A stretch of 64,000 nt of DNA from Sequoia sempervirens (taxonomy: Eukaryota > Streptophyta > Pinopsida > Cupressales > Cupressaceae): assembly GCA_007258455.2 (NCBI GenBank), contig VDFB02193867.1, positions 564,217,291 through 564,281,290 of the forward strand, in the 5' to 3' direction. The notes beneath the pieces are model-generated. The model made no database searches. It was given only the letters and a program-made list of their open reading frames with translations, and was not told where the DNA came from. Positions 12,201-25,020 of the stretch are shown in pieces. The position numbers and the translations under genes were made by a program. How positions within the stretch are numbered: the stretch's first letter is position 1; each line of letters begins with the position of its first letter.

Positions 12201-12970
12201 AGTATGTGAAGGAATTGTTGAAGAAGTTTGGTATGAAAGATTCAAAGCTAGTCAATACACCCATGGTTATTGGATGCAAGTTGACAACAAAAGATGATTC
12301 TCCAAAGGAAAATTAGACTAGATACAAATCAATGATTGGTGGGTTGTTGTATTTAAATCAAACTAGGATTGATATCATGAATGTTGTATGAATTGTTGCA
12401 AGATTTCAAGCTGATCCAAAGGAATCTCCTGTGACTGTTGTGAAGAGAATTTTTCAGATACTTGAAGGGAATAGGGGACTTTGGCCTACATGGTATCCTA
12501 AAGATGATGATCTTACTTTGAGTGAATTTACTAATGCCGATTGGGTAGGAGATGTAAATAATAGGAAAAGTATTAGTGGTGGAGCATTTTTCTTGGGTAA
12601 GAAGTTGATTTCATGGTTAAGTAAGAAGCAGAATGCCATTTCCTTATCTATTGTAGAGGTCAAATACATTGTTGTTGCTAACAATTGTACTCAAGTCCTG
12701 TGGATGAAACAAATGTTGACGAATATCAGAGTTGTGTATAATGAGCCTATTGCTATATTCTATGATAATTCAAGTTCTATTAACATATCTAAGAATCAAG
12801 TGCTACATTCAAAGACAAATCATATATCTATTAATTTTCACTTTTTGAGAGAAAAGGTGAGTGAAAAGGAAGTCATACTCAAGTATGTGCCTACTAAGGA
12901 GTAGATTGTAGATATCTTTACCAAGTCGTTGCCTAAGGATAATTTTGAGTATCTCAGAGGGAAGTTAGGG
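9288..12970 (+). pseudogene. Copia gag-pol polyprotein pseudogene
   Basis: Domain order is visible: a UBN2-like gag piece (about 9300-9570), a zinc knuckle at 9674-9715, protease (9938-10150), pre-integrase (about 10310-10450), integrase (10480-10830), reverse transcriptase (about 11490-12190) and RNase H (about 12500-12900, ending in SLPKDNFEYLRGKLGV). From 9323 to about 11975 one frame is kept, broken only by stops at 9572, 10151, 10529, 10766, 10790, 10880, 10925, 11213, 11246, 11696, 11720 and 11876. A one-base loss near 11975 and later shifts follow. Key residues are damaged: the first knuckle cysteine is Phe, the protease motif is DNG instead of DSG, and the polymerase box is FVND (12037-12048) instead of YVDD. 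About seven codons are missing before ASRAWY at 11920. It cannot make active enzyme. Confidence 0.92.
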
Positions 12971-13147
12971 GTGATAACCCCTCCTAATCAGAACTAAGGA
13001 TGCATTGCATTTCATCAGTCCATGCATTTCAAAGTCATATCTTGATCTGGATTGATGTTGTGGTGGCTACTACTCAGGGGGAGTAGTTAGATGTTCAGAT
13101 GTTCAAAGATATGGTTCAGAGATTGTATAGAAGATATATTTGTCATT

Positions 13148-13316
13148 GATGTCAAAGGGGGAGAAGACCATGTGAAAAAATTTCTCGAAAAGATCATGTG
13201 AAAGAATTGAGGAGAAAATGAGTCAAAATCTAATGGGGAGTAAGTGTCAAGAGTTAGTTGCATTGATCAATGGTGTTTTTCACATCATGTGTTGCCATCA
13301 ATGCCAAAGGGGGAAA
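13148..13316 (+). other. Polypurine tract and upstream repeat of it
   Basis: AAAGGGGGAAA at 13306-13316 lies one base before the LTR and is the expected plus-strand primer site. A very similar ATGTCAAAGGGGGAGAAG occurs at 13149-13166, and another purine run, AGGGGGAGTAG, near 13076-13087. Multiplied tracts of this kind are typical of Sirevirus-type Copia elements. Confidence 0.65.
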
Positions 13317-13317
13317 T

Positions 13318-14508
13318 TGTTGGATTTTCTAGTTTTTTTATTGATATGTGGTTGTCATTAATGTCAACACTATTAGCATTAATTCATTAGAAGTTGTATA
13401 TGTCGAGGATATTGAGAAACTTGTAATGAGATGAGTTGCAGTTTGTTAGTGGTGAAGTGAAGTTCAGTATGTCGATAAGTTCTATACATTGATGATCATA
13501 GGTTGTGGACTAAATTATTTTTTGTTGAGTGTATCTAGTTTATCCATGTCAAGTTTTAGAGATCCGCGTGAATATTTGATTGAGTTATGAAGATTTATAT
13601 TCTGATAGTTTTTTATGTTGCTTCAGTTTGTGTTCCTAATTGAAGATGATGTGATTTTAGTTAGTTCAGTTGTTGTGGATGCTTCTATAGTGATTCATAA
13701 TGTTTTTGGATGCTTCTAGATCATGCTCTATCTTTGTTGCACGTCTGCATTGATCATTGTGCTCGTGGTTGGTGATTTTCTCTTACATGTTCATGTTTTT
13801 CTTGTTCTTGGTCAACATGGTGTTTGTAGTGTGTTGGGGATCTTTGAGGGGTAATTAATTGAAGTTTTTTCTTATTGGAGATGTTGATTTGGGTCTTCAC
13901 TAAGTTGTGGCCAACCTTGGTTGATTTTTATTAATAATCTTTACTATTTTGGGCTGACATTTTATATTTATTTTATTATTTTTTCCAAGCTGACATGTAG
14001 GGATGAAATCTCATGATGTAGATATATAAGAGTGATTGCTTAGTAAAATTGAGGTGTGCTTCTATTTGTATGTGTGTGAATATTGATCTAAATCATTCGA
14101 AGGTAGAGTAGAGTGTGAAGAAGAGTGAAGAATTGTTCATGTGCTTAACTAAAACTGCAATCAAGCATTAGCATATGCTAATTTGTCAGTTCAAATCCAT
14201 GTGGATGTAATTTGATTCCTTCTATAAGATAGTGTGTCTTCCTCTGGGCAATTAGCCTTGTTTTAATTAAGTAGTGAGCTCTAGGTAGTGTGCCTGAATG
14301 CATGTGCATTCCCCTTATTTCATTCTTTATACTTTTAATAGGGTATAATCTTGTGGATTGACCTCCACTGTGGTTTTTCCCCTAATAGGGTTTCCATGGT
14401 TAATAATCAGATCTAAGAATAAGGTTAATAAGTTGAATAAGTTTTAAATTTTTGCACGAAAAATGATTCATCCCCCCCTCTTAGTTGTATGCCCTTGTGT
14501 TGCCAACA
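13318..14508 (+). repeat. 3' LTR with a 58-bp internal deletion
   Basis: It begins TGTTGG and ends CCAACA, giving 6-base inverted ends. Compared with the second copy (21059-22307, 1249 bases) this one lacks 58 bases after 14396; the missing segment is 22138-22195. The 5' LTR keeps that segment, so the loss is derived. Confidence 0.9.
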
Positions 14509-14513
14509 ATAAA

Positions 14514-17034
14514 TCACATTCATACTAGAAGCCAACAACTAAAGACCAAATTTCATAAATAGAGTTCATGTGTTATATATCATGCCTTTGAGGGGTCCAC
14601 AAGTACCATGAGCCTTTTGAAGTCCTTCTCCATCTAAATGCATCCATTCCAAGACCATTGGGAGGTGGGTATCCCAAGTTCCTTAATTTCTTCTAGGAAT
14701 TTAATCAAGAGTAGTACATTGTGATTTTGGCATGTAAGATTAGGTAAACCCATAAAATTCATGAAATGGAATATTTGGAATAGGTGTGTAGACCATTTGT
14801 AACTAAATTCAAGTGTTAAATTAATGGAAAAGATAAATACTGAGAACTAAAAGAAGGATCCAAACCATAAAGGAAAATAAAATATTAACTTAAGACCTCA
14901 ATGTCAAAACAAGAGTTGAGATAAAATTAGAAAAAATGTTAGTAGGAGGAATGATCACAAAATTTGAAGATACCCATGGTATATGAGACCAAACAAAGAA
15001 ATCACATTTTCTTCATCTATGATACCTAATATTCCATACAAATGATCTTATTCCAGGTGAAATATGGGTTTTCAATATAATGTGACAAGAATATCACCTT
15101 AGTACTTTTTGACATCTTTATTCTTGTAGTTAGTCACAAATTCACAAAATTTCTCAAAAAGTTGATAATTTAGGTAATTGATAGTTGAATTGACATGTGA
15201 CATCATTATATTCACTAAAACTTAAATTATGTGATCAATTTAATCATTCAATTAGGTGAAAGTGAAGGGTATTGATGTTTATTCAATTTTCAATTTTTAA
15301 AAGTTTAGTATTTTGATTAATCACTAATTCAATTTATATTGGTGGAATATTTGAGGTAATAGAAAAAATATGTACAAAGATTAAATCTTCATTTTCTCAT
15401 ATTATTTCATTATTTCTTTCTTTTTGTACTAGGGTTAAATCTTCATCTAGGTATGTTGTGTACTTATAAGAAACCTTTATTCCTTAGTATCATGTTCATG
15501 TACATTGTATGGTAACTTTCATGACAAATATTATGTGCATGTCCCTTCCTCCTATGAAATTTTCTTTATGGTTATGAGGAAGTTTATTTCTAATTTTTTG
15601 GTTTCCTCACAAAAATATTGCCTCAATAATTTAGAAATTATATTTACAAGCTTATCATCTCTCTCATTTTCTTCTCTTATTTGTACCTTAACTTTTTCTC
15701 TATGATCTATCTTTGTTTATTTGACAATTCTTTTACTACTTGTTCCTAAGACTTGGCTTGTCAATTTGATCTTCTGTCTAATTGTATTTTTCCTCTATGT
15801 TTTGACTGTAGGATAGATCTCTTTTATTTATAGTGAATATCTTCCTTCTAGAATATTTAATTTAATTTCCTCTAGTATTTTAAGTGGTCAAGATCTTATT
15901 TTATTATGATTAACTCATGGAGCCCATTTTCCACAATATTTTGCAAGTTATTTACTTTCTCATTAATTATTTTAATCTCTTAATAGTTTCTAGTTGGAGT
16001 TTTTAATTTCATTCATCTTTTATTCCTCATGTTATCCTTATTCCTCATGTTATACCTTTTATTTTATAGATTCAAGCCTCTTTTTTATAACCATTAGTTC
16101 ATTTATACATAGTCTTGGTGGCCAAAATAGTGGTGTTGACATGGGGCTATAAAGTTCTTACTTTCTTCGATTTCTTCCTCACTTTATCCTTTGTTTTCTT
16201 AGAATGTTTCATCCTTATTATTATTGATATATTATTTACCATCCATCCTTATTTTCCATTATTTTGGTCCTCCAAAGCCAATCCAAGATTCTTGTATGCA
16301 TTCTCACTCTCTTGTTAGATTCAAAGGGTAACTGGGAGATTTTTTTCATTTTTCTTTACCTTTGCTTCATCTTGAAGAAATGTACTCGAACTTTCCTTTC
16401 CCTTTTATTTTCCATGTGTTTTTTCCCTACCCATTTTTGTTTCATTTTGGTAGTGGCTATGAGGTGTTATGAGCTATTCTTAGTAAAATAGCTACTTTTT
16501 TATTCATTGTTTTCTTAACTTTCTAATTTTTCCAGTGCCTTAAAAATCATTTGATATTAAATTCTTACATTCATATAACTATAACTAATACACTTTCACC
16601 TTCTTTTGATGAGAATTTATTTCAATCCACTATTGACATTCCTTTTATAATTATATCATCCTTCAAACACTTTCCCTCTTTATAAAATTTTATGTTTTAA
16701 ATTATTTCATAAATAATTTCTTAATCTACACCATTATTTAACATATAATTTCCAGTTATTAAACCATTTGTGCTATAAAACCCTTGATTTGAAAAGAAAT
16801 GTGTTGTCTTGTTTCATTCATGGAAGCAACATACTTAGAGAATAATTTTGGTGAATCAAGGATTTCCCATGCCTCATATAGTATATGATGTTTTTCTTCT
16901 TATTGATCAATTATCATTTCATGATGCTAAATATAGTTTCCATTTAATATCCTTCAGTAATGACTAAATTGATTTTACATGACCACCAATGTTAAGTAAT
17001 GATGTTTTCCCTTTATTACTAGTTCTAGGAAATA
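14514..17034. other. Flank of the Copia element, no gene seen
   Basis: AT-rich sequence. From about 15400 to 16500 the plus strand is pyrimidine-rich, so the minus strand is purine-rich with lysine/glutamate-like codons broken by many stops. It may be an eroded minus-strand coding relic, but no family is recognisable. It ends at an assembly gap. Confidence 0.4.
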
Positions 17035-17134
17035 NNNNNNNNNNNNNNNNNNNNNNNNNNNNNNNNNNNNNNNNNNNNNNNNNNNNNNNNNNNNNNNNNN
17101 NNNNNNNNNNNNNNNNNNNNNNNNNNNNNNNNNN
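17035..17134. other. Assembly gap, 100 N
   Basis: Exactly 100 N, the usual placeholder for a gap of unknown size. Sequence after the gap restarts at the equivalent of 9394, inside the Copia gag region, so the two contigs overlap rather than abut. Confidence 0.98.
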
Positions 17135-20100
17135 TGTAACTAGAGATATGTTGGCTGGTAAGCTTACTAGTTTTGAGTTGAGTGAATTTGGTGATGCCCT
17201 TTCTAAGGTTAAATCTACATTTAAGGCTACTACTTCCGAAAGAGATAGACACATATATGATCTGGGTGAGAGCTCATCTAGAAAGACATTCAAGTATGAG
17301 GATGAAATCAAATAGATTGAAGAAGAAGAAAGAAAGTTGGAAGAGCTGGAAGCACTTATTGTCAAAAGAGTACTAAGAGGAAAAGGTAAGTATGAAGGAA
17401 AATTTCCTCTTAAATTTTTTTCTTGCAAGAAGATAGGTCATTTTTCATCAAGGTGTCTGGAAAGAGCTCCTAAACCAAGACATAACAAGCCTAGATTTCA
17501 AAAGAAGTGTTACTATGTTGCTGATGAAGGTGTGATAGATGATGAATCTAACAAAGGAAACAAAAGTGGTGATGAATGGGTATTTATTGCTATCACGAAA
17601 AATAATCCTATATCTATTGAATCTTCTAGTTGTACAAATGTGGAGAAATCCCTAGCTACTCAAGTTGAAGAGAAAGATGAATGGGTGATTGATAATGGAT
17701 GCTCACATCATATGATAGGAGATAAAAGTAAGTTTGTGAGGTTGGAAAAGTATGATGGTGGTGTTGTGAGATTTGGTGATAATATAGCTAATGTGATCTA
17801 TGGCAGAGGATGCATTTCTCTTAATTGTAAGTATAATATTGATGATGTCCTATATGTGGAAGGCTTGGAGCATAATCTTTTAAGTTTTGGTTAGATGGTT
17901 GACAAGGGATACAATCTTCAGTACAAGGATGGAAAGTGCAAAATATTGAGTTCCAAAAATGTAATTGCATCATGTACAAAAACAAAAGGTAATATCTTTC
18001 ACTTGAGTGTTACTAGTAAAAGTTGTTTGATTGCTCAAGTTGATGAAAGTTGGTTATGGAATAGGAGAATGTGTCATGTTAACTTTGATAATATTGTCAA
18101 GATAAGTTCCACTAAGGATGTGAGAGATCTACCTAAGTTGGTGAAACCTACTAATGCCATATGCAAGGAATGTCAGTTAGGAAAGAAAAATAGAATTTCA
18201 TTTTGGAACAAACAACATTGTTCAAATGAATTGTTGGAACTTGTGCATACTGATCTTTGTAGTCCCTCTCAGGTCAAAATTTTACAAGGTTATAGGTATT
18301 TCATGTTACTCATTAATGATTATTCAAGAATGGTGTGGGTTACTTTCTTAAGGGAGAAATATGAAGCACTGGAAAAGTTCAAGACCTTTAAGGCTATGGT
18401 TGAGATAGAGATAGGTCTGAAGATTAAGTGTATGAGATTAGATAGAGGTGGTGAATTCACTTTTGGTGAATTTAATTCTTTTTGTGGAGAACATGGAATA
18501 AAGAGATAATTATCTGCACCACAGACCCCTTAGAAAAATGGAGTTGTGGAAAGGAAGAACATAACAATTGAAGATGCTACTAGAACTATGATGTTGGAAG
18601 GAAATGTCCCTCATATCTACTAGAGAGAAGCTGTGAGTACTGTTGTGTACACACTCAACCAGGTATAAATCAAAGGTGATACTGGTAAGACCCCTTTTGA
18701 GTTATGGACTGGTCAAAAGCCTACTGTTAAACATTTCAATATATTTGGAAGTAAATTTTATATCAAGAGAGATGAATACATAGGAAATTTTGATGTTGGG
18801 AGTGATGAAGGTATATTTCTAGGTTATTCTACTAATAGTAAGGCCTATCAGTGTTACAATAAAATATTGAGGAAAATGGTTGAAAGTGCAAATGTCAAGA
18901 TTGATGAAGACTTAGGTACACCATCCAAAACCTATGGATATGATTCTAATGATTAGAATGTCAGTGTAAACAAGGGAAAGCAATTTTAGACTACAAATCA
19001 AGTGCAAATCATTCTGGTGGATCAAGAAAATCAAGAGGAAGAAGAAACCAATGAAGTTGCAGAAGAGAGAACACAAGAGCCTAAAGTTGAAGAACATCCT
19101 AAGAAGACTCCAAGGTATGTAAGATTGAATCATTCAGAAGATCAGATTATAGGAGATAAGAACAAAGGTGTCCAAACTAGGAGAAATATTTTTGAAGAAT
19201 ACTACTTGATTTCAAAGACTAAGCCTACTAGTGTGAATGAAGCACATAAAGATGAGCATTGGCTTGAAGCAATGAAAGAGGAACTAAAACAGATTAAGAA
19301 GAATGATACATGGATTTTTGTTCCCAAACCTAAGAATAAGAATGCCATTGGAACTAAATGGGTCTTTAGAAACAAATTGAATGAGAAAGGAGAAGTGGTT
19401 AGAAACAAAGCAAGACTAGTATGTAAAGGATATTCATAGACGGAAGGAATTGATTTTGAATAGACTTTTTCCCTTGTTGCTAGAATTGAAGCTATAAGAT
19501 TATTTCTTGCCTATGCTACTTACAAGAACTACAAGGTTTATCAGATGGATGTCAAGTTAGCTTTTCTAAATGGTGAATTGGAAGAAGAGGTGTATGTTGA
19601 GAAACTTGATGGATTTTAGTTGACTGATAAGGGAGATATGGTGTGTTGGTTGAAGAAAGCATCAAGAGCCTGGTATGCCAGATTGGACAAGCCTTTGGTG
19701 AAGCTTGGATTTAACAAGGAACAATTGATAGTAATATGTATTTCAAGAATGGTAATAAAGATTTTATTGTTGAAGTCTTTGTTAATGATATAATTTTTGG
19801 AGGAGATGACATGGTTTGTTTATGAAGTTTTCTAATGAGATGAAGACTGAATTTGAGATGTCAATGATTAGTGAGATGAAATTATTTTTGGGATTGCAAA
19901 TTACTCAGTTAGATAAATGGATTAAATTATATCTCAGTACAAGTATGTGAAGGAATTGTTGAAGAAGTTTGGTATGAAAGATTCAAAGCTAGTCAATACA
20001 CCCATGGTTATTGGATGCAAGTTGACAACAAAAGATGATTCTCCAAAGGAAAATTAGACTAGATACAAATCAATGATTGGTGGGTTGTTGTATTTAAATC

Positions 20101-20711
20101 AAACTAGGATTGATATCATGAATGTTGTATGAATTGTTGCAAGATTTCAAGCTGATCCAAAGGAATCTCCTGTGACTGTTGTGAAGAGAATTTTTCAGAT
20201 ACTTGAAGGGAATAGGGGACTTTGGCCTACATGGTATCCTAAAGATGATGATCTTACTTTGAGTGAATTTACTAATGCCGATTGGGTAGGAGATGTAAAT
20301 AATAGGAAAAGTATTAGTGGTGGAGCATTTTTCTTGGGTAAGAAGTTGATTTCATGGTTAAGTAAGAAGCAGAATGCCATTTCCTTATCTATTGTAGAGG
20401 TCAAATACATTGTTGTTGCTAACAATTGTACTCAAGTCCTGTGGATGAAACAAATGTTGACGAATATCAGAGTTGTGTATAATGAGCCTATTGCTATATT
20501 CTATGATAATTCAAGTTCTATTAACATATCTAAGAATCAAGTGCTACATTCAAAGACAAATCATATATCTATTAATTTTCACTTTTTGAGAGAAAAGGTG
20601 AGTGAAAAGGAAGTCATACTCAAGTATGTGCCTACTAAGGAGTAGATTGTAGATATCTTTACCAAGTCGTTGCCTAAGGATAATTTTGAGTATCTCAGAG
20701 GGAAGTTAGGG
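17135..20711 (+). pseudogene. Copia gag-pol pseudogene, second copy
   Basis: Same pseudogene as 9394-12970, starting in gag because the contig begins there. It is slightly less damaged: the integrase frame continues through 18270-18272, where CAG stands in place of the TAG at 10529, giving one open stretch from 17895 to 18509. That stretch contains the zinc-binding HHCC region, the first two integrase catalytic aspartates (VHTDLCSP and MRLDRGGEF) and ends before the glutamate segment NGVVERKN. It also has GAG AAA where the first copy has GGG CAA near 19599. All other stops and the FVND and DNG lesions are shared, so they predate the split of the two sequences. Confidence 0.9.
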
Positions 20712-21058
20712 GTGATAACCCCTCCTAATCAGAACTAAGGATGCATTGCATTTCATCAGTCCATGCATTTCAAAGTCATATCTTGATCTGGATTGATGTT
20801 GTGGTGGCTACTACTCAGGGGGAGTAGTTAGATGTTCAGATGTTCAAAGATATGGTTCAGAGATTGTATAGAAGATATATTTGTCATTGATGTCAAAGGG
20901 GGAGAAGACCATGTGAAAAAATTTCTCGAAAAGATCATGTGAAAGAATTGAGGAGAAAATGAGTCAAAATCTAATGGGGAGTAAGTGTCAAGAGTTAGTT
21001 GCATTGATCAATGGTGTTTTTCACATCATGTGTTGCCATCAATGCCAAAGGGGGAAAT

Positions 21059-22307
21059 TGTTGGATTTTCTAGTTTTTTTATTGATATGTGGTTGTCATT
21101 AATGTCAACACTATTAGCATTAATTCATTAGAAGTTGTATATGTCGAGGATATTGAGAAACTTGTAATGAGATGAGTTGCAGTTTGTTAGTGGTGAAGTG
21201 AAGTTCAGTATGTCGATAAGTTCTATACATTGATGATCATAGGTTGTGGACTAAATTATTTTTTGTTGAGTGTATCTAGTTTATCCATGTCAAGTTTTAG
21301 AGATCCGCGTGAATATTTGATTGAGTTATGAAGATTTATATTCTGATAGTTTTTTATGTTGCTTCAGTTTGTGTTCCTAATTGAAGATGATGTGATTTTA
21401 GTTAGTTCAGTTGTTGTGGATGCTTCTATAGTGATTCATAATGTTTTTGGATGCTTCTAGATCATGCTCTATCTTTGTTGCACGTCTGCATTGATCATTG
21501 TGCTCGTGGTTGGTGATTTTCTCTTACATGTTCATGTTTTTCTTGTTCTTGGTCAACATGGTGTTTGTAGTGTGTTGGGGATCTTTGAGGGGTAATTAAT
21601 TGAAGTTTTTTCTTATTGGAGATGTTGATTTGGGTCTTCACTAAGTTGTGGCCAACCTTGGTTGATTTTTATTAATAATCTTTACTATTTTGGGCTGACA
21701 TTTTATATTTATTTTATTATTTTTTCCAAGCTGACATGTAGGGATGAAATCTCATGATGTAGATATATAAGAGTGATTGCTTAGTAAAATTGAGGTGTGC
21801 TTCTATTTGTATGTGTGTGAATATTGATCTAAATCATTCGAAGGTAGAGTAGAGTGTGAAGAAGAGTGAAGAATTGTTCATGTGCTTAACTAAAACTGCA
21901 ATCAAGCATTAGCATATGCTAATTTGTCAGTTCAAATCCATGTGGATGTAATTTGATTCCTTCTATAAGATAGTGTGTCTTCCTCTGGGCAATTAGCCTT
22001 GTTTTAATTAAGTAGTGAGCTCTAGGTAGTGTGCCTGAATGCATGTGCATTCCCCTTATTTCATTCTTTATACTTTTAATAGGGTATAATCTTGTGGATT
22101 GACCTCCACTGTGGTTTTTCCCCTAATAGGGTTTCCACATAAAAAAAATCTTGGTGTTATGTGTGTTTCTGATGTGTTGATGATTTATGCTTTCATGGTT
22201 AATAATCAGATCTAAGAATAAGGTTAATAAGTTGAATAAGTTTTAAATTTTTGCACGAAAAATGATTCATCCCCCCCTCTTAGTTGTATGCCCTTGTGTT
22301 GCCAACA
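21059..22307 (+). repeat. Copia 3' LTR, full length, second copy
   Basis: It runs from TGTTGG to CCAACA, 1249 bases, followed by ATAAA at 22308-22312 as in the first copy. It retains the 58 bases lost at 14396. This is the best reference LTR for the family in this window. Confidence 0.92.
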
Positions 22308-24833
22308 ATAAATCACATTCATACTAGAAGCCAACAACTAAAGACCAAATTTCATAAATAGAGTTCATGTGTTATATATCATGCCTTTGAGGGGTCCACA
22401 AGTACCATGAGCCTTTTGAAGTCCTTCTCCATCTAAATGCATCCATTCCAAGACCATTGGGAGGTGGGTATCCCAAGTTCCTTAATTTCTTCTAGGAATT
22501 TAATCAAGAGTAGTACATTGTGATTTTGGCATGTAAGATTAGGTAAACCCATAAAATTCATGAAATGGAATATTTGGAATAGGTGTGTAGACCATTTGTA
22601 ACTAAATTCAAGTGTTAAATTAATGGAAAAGATAAATACTGAGAACTAAAAGAAGGATCCAAACCATAAAGGAAAATAAAATATTAACTTAAGACCTCAA
22701 TGTCAAAACAAGAGTTGAGATAAAATTAGAAAAAATGTTAGTAGGAGGAATGATCACAAAATTTGAAGATACCCATGGTAGATGAGACCAAACAAAGAAA
22801 TCACATTTTCTTCATCTATGATACCTAATATTCCATACAAATGATCTTATTCTAGGTGAAATATGGGTTTTCAATATAATGTGACAAGAATATCACCTTA
22901 GTACTTTTTGACATCTTTATTCTTGTAGTTAGTCACAAATTCACAAAATTTCTCAAAAAGTTGATAATTTAGGTAATTGATAGTTGAATTGACATGTGAC
23001 ATCATTATATTCACTAAAACTTAAATTATGTGATCAATTTAATCATTCAATTAGGTGAAAGTGAAGGGTATTGATGTTTATTCAATTTTCAATTTTTAAA
23101 AGTTTAGTATTTTGATTAATCACTAATTCAATTTATATTGGTGGAATATTTGAGGTAATAGAAAAAATATGTACAAAGATTAAATCTTCATTTTCTCATA
23201 TTATTTCATTATTTCTTTCTTTTTGTACTAGGGTTAAATCTTCATCTAGGTATGTTGTGTACTTATAAGAAACCTTTATTCCTTAGTATCATGTTCATGT
23301 ACATTGTATGGTAACTTTCATGACAAATATTATGTGCATGTCCCTTCCTCCTATGAAATTTTCTTTATGGTTATGAGGAAGTTTATTTCTAATTTTTTGG
23401 TTTCCTCACAAAAATATTGCCTCAATAATTTAGAAATTATATTTACAAGCTTATCATCTCTCTCATTTTCTTCTCTTATTTGTACCTTAACTTTTTCTCT
23501 ATGATCTATCTTTGTTTATTTGACAATTCTTTTACTACTTGTTCCTAAGACTTGGCTTGTCAATTTGATCTTCTGTCTAATTGTATTTTTCCTCTATGTT
23601 TTGACTGTAGGATAGATCTCTTTTATTTATAGTGAATATCTTCCTTCTAGAATATTTAATTTAATTTCCTCTAGTATTTTAAGTGGTCAAGATCTTATTT
23701 TATTATGATTAACTCATGGAGCCCATTTTCCACAATATTTTGCAAGTTATTTACTTTCTCATTAATTATTTTAATCTCTTAATAGTTTCTAGTTGGAGTT
23801 TTTAATTTCATTCATCTTTTATTCCTCATGTTATCCTTATTCCTCATGTTATACCTTTTATTTTATAGATTCAAGCCTCTTTTTTATAACCATTAGTTCA
23901 TTTATACATAGTCTTGGTGGCCAAAATAGTGGTGTTGACATGGGGCTATAAAGTTCTTACTTTCTTCGATTTCTTCCTCACTTTATCCTTTGTTTTCTTA
24001 GAATGTTTCATCCTTATTATTATTGATATATTATTTACCATCCATCCTTATTTTCCATTATTTTGGTCCTCCAAAGCCAATCCAAGATTCTTGTATGCAT
24101 TCTCACTCTCTTGTTAGATTCAAAGGGTAACTGGGAGATTTTTTTCATTTTTCTTTACCTTTGCTTCATCTTGAAGAAATGTACTCGAACTTTCCTTTCC
24201 CTTTTATTTTCCATGTGTTTTTTCCCTACCCATTTTTGTTTCATTTTGGTAGTGGCTATGAGGTGTTATGAGCTATTCTTAGTAAAATAGCTACTTTTTT
24301 ATTCATTGTTTTCTTAACTTTCTAATTTTTCCAGTGCCTTAAAAATCATTTGATATTAAATTCTTACATTCATATAACTATAACTAATACACTTTCACCT
24401 TCTTTTGATGAGAATTTATTTCAATCCACTATTGACATTCCTTTTATAATTATATCATCCTTCAAACACTTTCCCTCTTTATAAAATTTTATGTTTTAAA
24501 TTATTTCATAAATAATTTCTTAATCTACACCATTATTTAACATATAATTTCCAGTTATTAAACCATTTGTGCTATAAAACCCTTGATTTGAAAAGAAATG
24601 TGTTGTCTTGTTTCATTCATGGAAGCAACATACCTAGAGAATAATTTTGGTGAATCAAGGATTTCCCATGCCTCATATAGTATATGATGTTTTTCTTCTT
24701 ATTGATCAATTATCATTTCATGATGCTAAATATAGTTTCCATTTAATATCCTTCAGTAATGACTAAATTGATTTTACATGACCACCAATGTTAAGTAATG
24801 ATGTTTTCCCTTTATTACTAGTTCTAGGAAATA
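22308..24833. other. Flank of the Copia element, second copy
   Basis: Nearly identical to 14509-17034; no gene seen. The sequence continues past 24833 into material not present in contig 1. Confidence 0.6.
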
Positions 24834-25020
24834 AATCTTAGATGCAACCTTTATCACATTGAATATTTTCAGGTCTAGGAATCCAACACTGCACAACTTC
24901 ATCTGTTTCTGGGATGAAATCATCTGGTTGGCGAACTAATTGATAATTGACAATAATAATAATTTAATGGCTGAGAAAATGCAGCACATGATAATTACAA
25001 GAAAATTGTTGTTTACATTG

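Larger units (their letters stand above)
8159..14508 (+). mobile_element. Ty1/Copia LTR retrotransposon, inactive
   Basis: The element is bounded by the same five bases, ATAAA, at 8154-8158 and 14509-14513. The 3' LTR runs from TGTTGG to CCAACA; the 5' LTR starts TTTTGG, one change from that. Between them a plus-strand gag-pol remnant follows the Copia order: gag, protease, integrase, reverse transcriptase, RNase H. The 5' LTR passes straight into mid-gag near 9287, so the last ~130 bases of that LTR, the primer binding site and the start of gag are deleted. The two LTRs differ at many positions, marking an old insertion. Repeated AAAGGGGGA tracts before the 3' LTR resemble the multiple polypurine tracts of Sireviruses, but the lineage is not settled. 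Confidence 0.9.
17135..24833 (+). repeat. Second copy of 9394-17034
   Basis: The two segments are collinear and nearly identical: offset 7741 up to the LTR, then 7799 after a 58-base indel. The end of contig 1 (17034) matches 24833 in mid-contig and the start of contig 2 (17135) matches 9394 in mid-contig, a dovetail overlap. Differences seen include a TAG/CAG change (10529 versus 18270) and a few substitutions near 9606, 9656, 10137, 11769, 11859 and 14980. Confidence 0.95.

Noticed and set aside
15505..16491. Phe/Leu/Ser-rich plus-strand frames resembling membrane proteins
   Set aside because: The T-rich strand makes spurious hydrophobic frames. They recur unchanged in the second copy only because that copy is nearly identical.
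17135..24833. Two Copia insertions in tandem
   Set aside because: Flanking DNA outside the element is duplicated too and the breakpoints coincide with the gap, so it is one locus seen twice.
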